This document shows, piece by piece, positions 59,554 through 64,000 of a stretch of 64,000 nucleotides of DNA. The position numbers were made by a program, and so were the translations under genes. Positions within the stretch are counted from its first letter, which is position 1. The number at the start of each line of letters is the position of its first letter. Source of the stretch: Clostridium_AT radicumherbarum (GTDB lineage Bacteria > Bacillota > Clostridia > Clostridiales > Clostridiaceae); assembly GCF_045310525.1 (NCBI RefSeq), contig NZ_JBJHZY010000001.1, positions 682,001 to 746,000 of the forward strand, given 5' to 3'. The notes under the pieces are model-generated. The model saw nothing but the letters and a program-made list of their open reading frames with translations, did no database searches and was not told where the DNA came from.

Positions 59554-60481
59554 GTACTCTGTAAATTGGTATAAAAATCAGGCTTAAAATAGTTGTAATG
59601 GCAATCATAACTGCAGCATATTCATAATCGGCACCATATTCCTTTGTGACTATAGCTGCATTTGCCATTACAGGAAGTGCTGCTTGGATTGTAAAAACAT
59701 CTTTCATTATAAGCGGAGCAGAAAAGAGAAGCGCAAAGCCATAGGTAACTAAAGGAGAAACGAAAAATCTTCCTAATATTATAAACAGCATATCTTTATC
59801 AAATTTAAAATTTTTAAAACTAATTGAGCTGATAACTATTCCAATAAATAACATGGATAATGGTGTGGTTAAGTTTCCTAGATACTTACAGCTGTCAATT
59901 ATAAATTTTGGCAGGTGAATATTTAAAATTATAAGTATTAAAGCAGAAATAAAGCCAATTAGTGGAGGTGTAAGTATTCTTTTTAGTGTTTCTTTGTTAA
60001 AAAGAGACTCTTTCTTAGCCCCTCCATCCTTACTTATTAAATTTACACCTAAAGTCCAGAATATTGTTGTATTGGAAAAGTAATAGTATAACACATAAGG
60101 AACACTTTGTTCTCCAAAAAGAGCAAGGTTTACTGGAAGACCAATAAAAATAGTATTTGAAAGAAAGAACATGCATTGAAAGGTACCTCTTCTTTCTGGT
60201 GCTACTTTTAAAACCTTTGTAAAAACAGTGCTTAATAGAAAACACACAATCATTGAAACAAAAGGTATAATAATACCCTTGCCTGCATGAGTTATATTTT
60301 CCTTTGTGAAATTTTCCAGCATATTTGAAAGCATAAGTGCAGGTAATGAAAGATTAACTACAATCTTTGAAAAAAGTTTAGAGTCTTCTTCCTTAAACCA
60401 GCCTTTTAAGGCTAGAATATAGCCAATGCTTATCATTAGTAAAATACTTAAAATACTCTGCATTGCATTTAATAAAACCAT
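59546..60481 (-). CDS. AEC (auxin efflux carrier) family transporter
   Basis: 311 residues with about ten hydrophobic segments. ISIGYILALKGWFKEEDSKLFSKIVVNLSLPALMLSNML at the N-terminus and LPVMANAAIVTKEYGADYEYAAVMIAITTILSLIFIPIY at the C-terminus are signature regions of the AEC family, secondary carriers of malate or other organic acids. A GGGGT site precedes the ATG at 60481. It is monocistronic; transport substrate is unknown. Confidence 0.87.
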   Translation of the reverse strand: MVLLNAMQSILSILLMISIGYILALKGWFKEEDSKLFSKIVVNLSLPALMLSNMLENFTKENITHAGKGIIIPFVSMIVCFLLSTVFTKVLKVAPERRGTFQCMFFLSNTIFIGLPVNLALFGEQSVPYVLYYYFSNTTIFWTLGVNLISKDGGAKKESLFNKETLKRILTPPLIGFISALILIILNIHLPKFIIDSCKYLGNLTTPLSMLFIGIVISSISFKNFKFDKDMLFIILGRFFVSPLVTYGFALLFSAPLIMKDVFTIQAALPVMANAAIVTKEYGADYEYAAVMIAITTILSLIFIPIYRVLI

Positions 60482-60710
60482 GTTAGTTACCCCTTAACAA
60501 TTAAGTAAGAAATTTATAAAGATTTCCTTATTATACGTTGCGTCCACATTCATTATGTCATAGTTTAAGGCTTATTGTACAGTAAAAATAAGGAACTAAT
60601 TTAAAGCTTCATTTATTGAAAGTAGTTAAATTAGACAAAAAAATATTGATTAATTATCTCTATTGTAATACATTTTATATATAGAAATTAAGTTACAGGG
60701 AGTGATAAAA

Positions 60711-61199
60711 ATGATAGAATTATCAAAAGGTATGGATTTTAAAGGTTATCTTAATAAAAATTCAAAAGAGGAAAGTGAAAGACTTGTTAATAATTTAGAT
60801 AAAATTGAGCTTTCAAAAGAAGTCTACGACGCTGCAAAGGAAATTAAGGAAAATGTAAATGTTGTGGTCTTTTCTGAAGGCTACTGTCCTGATTGCATAG
60901 CTACTCTTCCTTTTATAAAGAGATTAAGTGAGGTAAATGATAAGATTAAAGTATTTTATTACGGCTTAAAGGGCAACGAGAAGCTTTTAGAAGAATATAC
61001 TGGAACCTCTAGAATACCTACAATAATGAGTTTTACGGAAAATATGGAACCAAAGGGAGCATACATAGAAGTTCCTGCAGAACTTTCTGAAAAAATGGCT
61101 AGACTTTCAAATGATAAACAAAAGGAACTTGTAACAGAATACAGACAGGGTAAATATAACGATCTTATTGAAAAAGAGCTAATAGGGATTTTAAAGTAA
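60711..61199 (+). CDS. Thioredoxin-like protein with a CPDC motif
   Basis: About 162 residues. VNVVVFSEGYCPDCIATLPFIKRLSE is the active-site region, with CPDC in place of the classic CGPC, near residue 58; SRIPTIMSF holds the cis-Pro of the thioredoxin fold. A helical N-terminal extension of about 45 residues precedes the domain. The family (thioredoxin_9-like) is common in clostridia and probably reduces disulfides, partner unknown. ATG 60711 follows AGGGAGTGAT; GTG 60702 lies inside it. Confidence 0.82.
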   Translation: MIELSKGMDFKGYLNKNSKEESERLVNNLDKIELSKEVYDAAKEIKENVNVVVFSEGYCPDCIATLPFIKRLSEVNDKIKVFYYGLKGNEKLLEEYTGTSRIPTIMSFTENMEPKGAYIEVPAELSEKMARLSNDKQKELVTEYRQGKYNDLIEKELIGILK

Positions 61200-61257
61200 A
61201 TTTTAAAATAGTATTATAAAAATAAATAAGTTTTATAAATATTTTCGTAAAGAATAA

Positions 61258-61286
61258 TTGACAATTAGTATGTCAGATGATAGAAT
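61258..61286 (+). promoter_or_regulatory. SigA promoter of the aspS T-box transcript
   Basis: TTGACA (61258-61263), 17-nt spacer, TAGAAT (61281-61286). Confidence 0.8.
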
Positions 61287-61511
61287 ATTTAAAAAATAAC
61301 AATAAAACAATGATGATAGGAAAAGTAGTTTACCAAATCTCTAAAGCGAGCTGGTGTGGGTGAAAGACCAGCAGAGGAAGTATAATGAAGGACATCCTTG
61401 AGTTGATTATCTGAAAATCCAATGGATTACTAGGGTAAAACGGAATTCCACCGTTAAAAGGATTAAAGCGAATCTATTTAATGATTAAGCAGGATGGTAC
61501 CGTGGGTATTT

Positions 61512-61543
61512 GCACTCACTCCTACATGGAGTGGGTGCTTTTT
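61512..61543 (+). terminator. First T-box terminator of aspS
   Basis: GCACTCACTCC (61512-61522) and GGAGTGGGTGC (61528-61538), 11 bp with one G-U, loop TACAT, then T5. Confidence 0.88.
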
Positions 61544-61600
61544 AATATTCAATTCTGCCTATAATTATAGATTAAGAAGGGTGGCACCGCGGATTTATTC

Positions 61601-61632
61601 GTCCCTAAGCATTATGCTTGGGGACTTTTTTT
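61601..61632 (+). terminator. Second T-box terminator of aspS
   Basis: GTCCCTAAGCA (61601-61611) and TGCTTGGGGAC (61615-61625), loop TTA, then T7. Confidence 0.88.
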
Positions 61633-61697
61633 ATTTCTTCTTGGCCAAGAGCAATAAAAAAATAACAGTTTAAAAAAACTGAAAGGAAGGATTAAAA

Positions 61698-62987
61698 ATG
61701 GAAAGAATCTTAGTGAAGGAATTAAGAAATTATGATGATAAAGTAATTATGATCTCTGGTTGGGTTCATAGAATAAGAAGGTTAGGAAAACTTGCTTTTA
61801 TTATTGTTAGAGATAGAACTGGAATAGTTCAATGTGTTATTGATACTAAAAACATTGATATTAAAGGCTTAAAATTAGAAAGTGTTGTAGAGATAACAGG
61901 AGTGGTACAAAAGAAAATCGGAATAGATGAAGATGTAGAACTTTGGACACATTCCTTAGTGATTTATTCTGGGGTCAATGAAGACTTGCCAATTGAAATA
62001 AATAAGGAAAATTTAGAAATAAATATTGATACTATTTTAAATTATAGAGTTCTGGCTTTAAGAAATTTAAAAATAAATGCAATATTTAAGGTTCAGGCTG
62101 TTTTAGCGCAAGCCTTTCAAGGATATCTAGAAGGGGAAGACTTTACCCAAGTTTTTAGTCCGAAAATTGTATCAGAAGGTACAGAAGGAGGAACTGAGCT
62201 TTTTGAAATAAAATATTTTGAGAAGAAGGCTTATCTTGCACAAAGTCCACAATTTTATAAGCAAATGCTTGTAGGTTCAGGATTTGAGAGAGTTTTTGAA
62301 ATAGGACATGTTTATCGCGCTGAAGAGCATAACACTATTAGACACTTAAATGAATATGTGAGCCTTGACTTAGAAATGGGTTTTATTAAGGATGAAAGAG
62401 ATATTATGAATTTAGAAGGAAAGCTTCTTAAATTTATGTTCAATTCTGTAAAAGAAAAGTGTGGAAAAGAACTTGAACTATTACAGGTTAATATTCCTGA
62501 GATAGCTGATGAAATTCCTTCCATGAGACTATCTGATGCAATTGAAATACTTAAAAAATTCTATGGAAGAACTGACTTATTACATGATTTAGACCCTGAG
62601 GGAGAAAAGCAAATTTGTGAGTATGCAAAGAAATATCTAAATAGTGAGTTTCTATTTCTAACTTACTATCCACGTAGTAAAAGGCCAATGTATGCCATGC
62701 CGGCTGAAGAAAACTTAACTCACAGCTTTGACCTTTTATTTAGGGGCCTGGAGATAACCACTGGAGGGCAAAGAATTCATAATTATGAACAGCTTAAAGA
62801 TAGTATTGCTTCAAGAGGATTAAAGGTAGAGAGCTTTAAGGATTATCTTCAAGTTTTTAAGTTTGGAATGCCGCCACATGGTGGCCTGGCCATCGGTTTA
62901 GAAAGGCTTACAGCACAGCTTTTAGGTTTTAAAAATATTAGAGAGGTTACATTATTTCCTAGAGATAGGGATAGAATTAGACCTTAA
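61698..62987 (+). CDS. aspS: Aspartyl-tRNA synthetase, archaeal-type (probably non-discriminating, AspS2)
   Basis: 429 residues, far shorter than the ~590-residue bacterial AspRS because the GAD insertion is absent. The OB anticodon domain (VIMISGWVHRIRRLGKLAFIIVRDRTGIVQCVI) is followed by the class II core: FTQVFSPKIVSEGTEGGTELF (motif 1 region), YRAEEHNTIRHLNEYVSLDLEM (motif 2) and PHGGLAIGLERLTAQLLG (motif 3). Archaeal-type AspRS in clostridia can mischarge tRNA-Asn for transamidation by GatCAB; I infer that possibility, not show it. GAAAGGAAGG precedes the ATG. The dual-module T-box controls it. Confidence 0.88.
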   Translation: MERILVKELRNYDDKVIMISGWVHRIRRLGKLAFIIVRDRTGIVQCVIDTKNIDIKGLKLESVVEITGVVQKKIGIDEDVELWTHSLVIYSGVNEDLPIEINKENLEINIDTILNYRVLALRNLKINAIFKVQAVLAQAFQGYLEGEDFTQVFSPKIVSEGTEGGTELFEIKYFEKKAYLAQSPQFYKQMLVGSGFERVFEIGHVYRAEEHNTIRHLNEYVSLDLEMGFIKDERDIMNLEGKLLKFMFNSVKEKCGKELELLQVNIPEIADEIPSMRLSDAIEILKKFYGRTDLLHDLDPEGEKQICEYAKKYLNSEFLFLTYYPRSKRPMYAMPAEENLTHSFDLLFRGLEITTGGQRIHNYEQLKDSIASRGLKVESFKDYLQVFKFGMPPHGGLAIGLERLTAQLLGFKNIREVTLFPRDRDRIRP

Positions 62988-63023
62988 TAGGTAATAAATT
63001 AAGATTTTAAATCAATGAGAATG

Positions 63024-63060
63024 GTGTATCCAATATTTACATATTGGATATATCTTTTTA
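63024..63060 (+). terminator. Terminator after aspS
   Basis: TATCCAATAT (63027-63036) and ATATTGGATA (63041-63050), loop TTAC, then TATCTTTTTA. A second A+T-rich dyad TTTTGCAT/ATGCAAAA (63064-63071/63087-63094) follows, and no clear promoter is seen before the next gene. Confidence 0.8.
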
Positions 63061-63185
63061 TTTTTTTGCATATTTTTTATAAAAAAATGCAAAATAAATG
63101 GGTAATGTAAAAAATAAATAATATGAATAATGTGTGAAGTTGTGGAAAGAATAACAGATACATGTGATTAGGGAAGTGGTTATGC

Positions 63186-64000
63186 TTGGATGAAGTTATA
63201 AAAGGCAATCTAATAATAATCGGAGGAGCTGAAGATAAAAAAGGCGGAAAAAACATTTTAAAGGAAGTTTGCAGCAAGATTGATAAGGAAAATGATGAAT
63301 TAGTTATTGCTACCATCGCAACACAATTTCCAAAGGAAGTAGGAGCAGAATACAGAAACATCTTTGAAAGTCTTGGAGTAACTAATATTAATATCCTGGA
63401 TATACAAGATAGAAAAGATGCTTGTGAAAGACAGAATATTGATATTATGCAAAAGGCATCCCTAGTTTTTTTCACTGGTGGTGATCAGCTTCGTATTACC
63501 AGCCTATTAGGTGGTACCCCTTTATTTAAGGTAATACATGAAAGACATGAAGATGGATGTGTATTCGTTGGCACCTCTGCAGGAGCATCTGTAATGAGTG
63601 ACACAATGATTATTACTGGCACGGATGAAGAGGCACCTAAAAAATGTACATTAAAAATGGCTCCAGGTCTTGGACTTTTAAAAAATGTTGTTATTGACCA
63701 GCATTTTTCGCAAAGAGGAAGAACAGGAAGAATTTTAGTTTCTATCGCAGAAAATCCTGAAAGTTTAGGTATAGGTATAGATGAAGATACTGCTATTATG
63801 GTAAGCAGCAAAGGTGAATTCCAAGTTATAGGCTCTGGAGCAGTATATGTTTTCGATGGAAGTTCAATTACCTATACTAATGCCTCAGAACAATACCCTG
63901 ATGAAATTTTATCCATGTTTGATATAAAAATGCATGTTCTTAAAAATGGCGATAAATATATCATAAATACAAAACAGCCTATTAAGGAGGAAATACAGCG
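63186..64000 (+). CDS. cphB: Cyanophycinase, 5' part only
   Basis: An open frame from TTG 63186 runs off the window edge after 271 codons. GNLIIIGGAEDKKGGKNILKEV, VFFTGGDQLRITSLLGGTPLF, CVFVGTSAGASVMSD with the catalytic Ser nucleophile, and VVIDQHFSQRGRTGRILVSIAENP are the signatures of cyanophycinase (peptidase S51), which cuts cyanophycin to beta-Asp-Arg dipeptides. The start is uncertain; the nearby ATG at 63182 is out of frame and stops at once, and only a weak AGGGAAGTGG site is present. In clostridia cphB usually precedes cphA, expected to the right of the window. Confidence 0.9.
   Translation, partial: MDEVIKGNLIIIGGAEDKKGGKNILKEVCSKIDKENDELVIATIATQFPKEVGAEYRNIFESLGVTNINILDIQDRKDACERQNIDIMQKASLVFFTGGDQLRITSLLGGTPLFKVIHERHEDGCVFVGTSAGASVMSDTMIITGTDEEAPKKCTLKMAPGLGLLKNVVIDQHFSQRGRTGRILVSIAENPESLGIGIDEDTAIMVSSKGEFQVIGSGAVYVFDGSSITYTNASEQYPDEILSMFDIKMHVLKNGDKYIINTKQPIKEEIQ

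Larger units (their letters stand above)
61293..61632 (+). ncRNA. T-box leader of aspS with two antiterminator/terminator modules
   Basis: One Stem I is present, with apical helix GCTGGT/ACCAGC near 61350 and the specifier side ATGAAG-GAC-ATCCTTGAG, giving GAC (Asp, 61391-61393). Two T-box cores follow: ATGGTACCGTGG (61494-61505) and GTGGCACCGCGG (61581-61592). Only about 38 nt separate the first terminator from the second core, too little for another Stem I. The first bulge TGGT pairs with A73 tRNAs, the second TGGC with G73 tRNAs such as tRNA-Asp and tRNA-Asn. Confidence 0.87.

Noticed and set aside
63077..63475. 132-codon minus-strand frame
   Set aside because: Antisense shadow of the cyanophycinase gene, whose conserved motifs are unmistakable.
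1..64000. CRISPR array, tRNA or rRNA genes, insertion sequences, prophage
   Set aside because: No regularly spaced direct repeats, no cloverleaf or rRNA sequence, and no transposase or phage proteins were seen. GGTTC-like strings belong to T-boxes and riboswitches.

Overview
The window looks like a chromosomal segment of a strictly anaerobic, endospore-forming, low-GC Firmicute, most likely Clostridium sensu stricto. The evidence is the strong A+T bias, the purine-rich Shine-Dalgarno sites with several TTG/GTG starts, spore genes (yabG, sipL-like, a CotS family, CotSA-like glycosyltransferases), the NfnAB electron-bifurcating pair, rubrerythrin, and T-box and preQ1 leaders. I see no tRNA or rRNA gene, no CRISPR array, no IS element and no prophage. 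I do not name a species.

Layout. 1-5 kb: the 5' part of a molybdate-binding lipoprotein gene (minus), nfnA-nfnB, a D-aminoacylase-like amidohydrolase, and a DUF1904 gene behind an unassigned two-hairpin leader. 5-10.6 kb: a yybP-ykoY (Mn2+) riboswitch in front of a TerC exporter, a YibE/F membrane protein, mannose-1-phosphate guanylyltransferase, a GNAT acetyltransferase, a DUF1275 membrane protein and a DUF6465 protein. 10.7-14.7 kb: a T-box leader with features of tRNA-Cys sensing drives a transsulfuration enzyme and a cystine-type ABC transporter. 15-20 kb: LysE exporter, SGNH hydrolase, a preQ1-controlled queT-queF operon, larC and larB. 20-26 kb: an orphan solute-binding lipoprotein, then a spore-coat cluster in which a GT4 (CotSA-like) gene is divergent from cotS, a coiled-coil gene, a decayed CotS-like pseudokinase gene and another cotS. 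26-34 kb: a Crp/Fnr regulator divergent from a ferredoxin gene with a -41.5 palindrome, a radical-SAM/DUF4130 DNA-repair pair behind a perfect LexA box, a YdcF protein, a MATE transporter and a second GT4/CotS pair.

34-38 kb: yabG, veg and a SipL-like SPOCS/LysM spore morphogen. 38-48 kb: addB-addA, yhaM and pepT. 48-55 kb: mostly minus-strand genes (DUF7489-like protein, rubrerythrin, adenylate kinase, MATE, radical SAM/SPASM, nitrilase family) with a polysaccharide deacetylase, a YhhN-like membrane protein and a cysteine-less HMA protein on plus. 55-64 kb: sbcD-sbcC, an AEC transporter, a thioredoxin-like protein, an archaeal-type aspS behind a T-box leader with two terminator/antiterminator modules, and the 5' part of a cyanophycinase gene.

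Themes. Sporulation: two GT4/CotS loci, yabG and sipL-like; two promoters (upstream of cotS and yabG) share an identical SigK-type layout. DNA repair: AddAB, SbcCD and the LexA-boxed radical SAM pair. RNA control: two T-boxes, two riboswitches, one unassigned leader and a possible minus-strand small RNA. No single large unknown system stands out. The most promising leads are the SOS-linked radical SAM pair, the CotS pseudokinase, the dual-module T-box and several unassigned fold-back elements.
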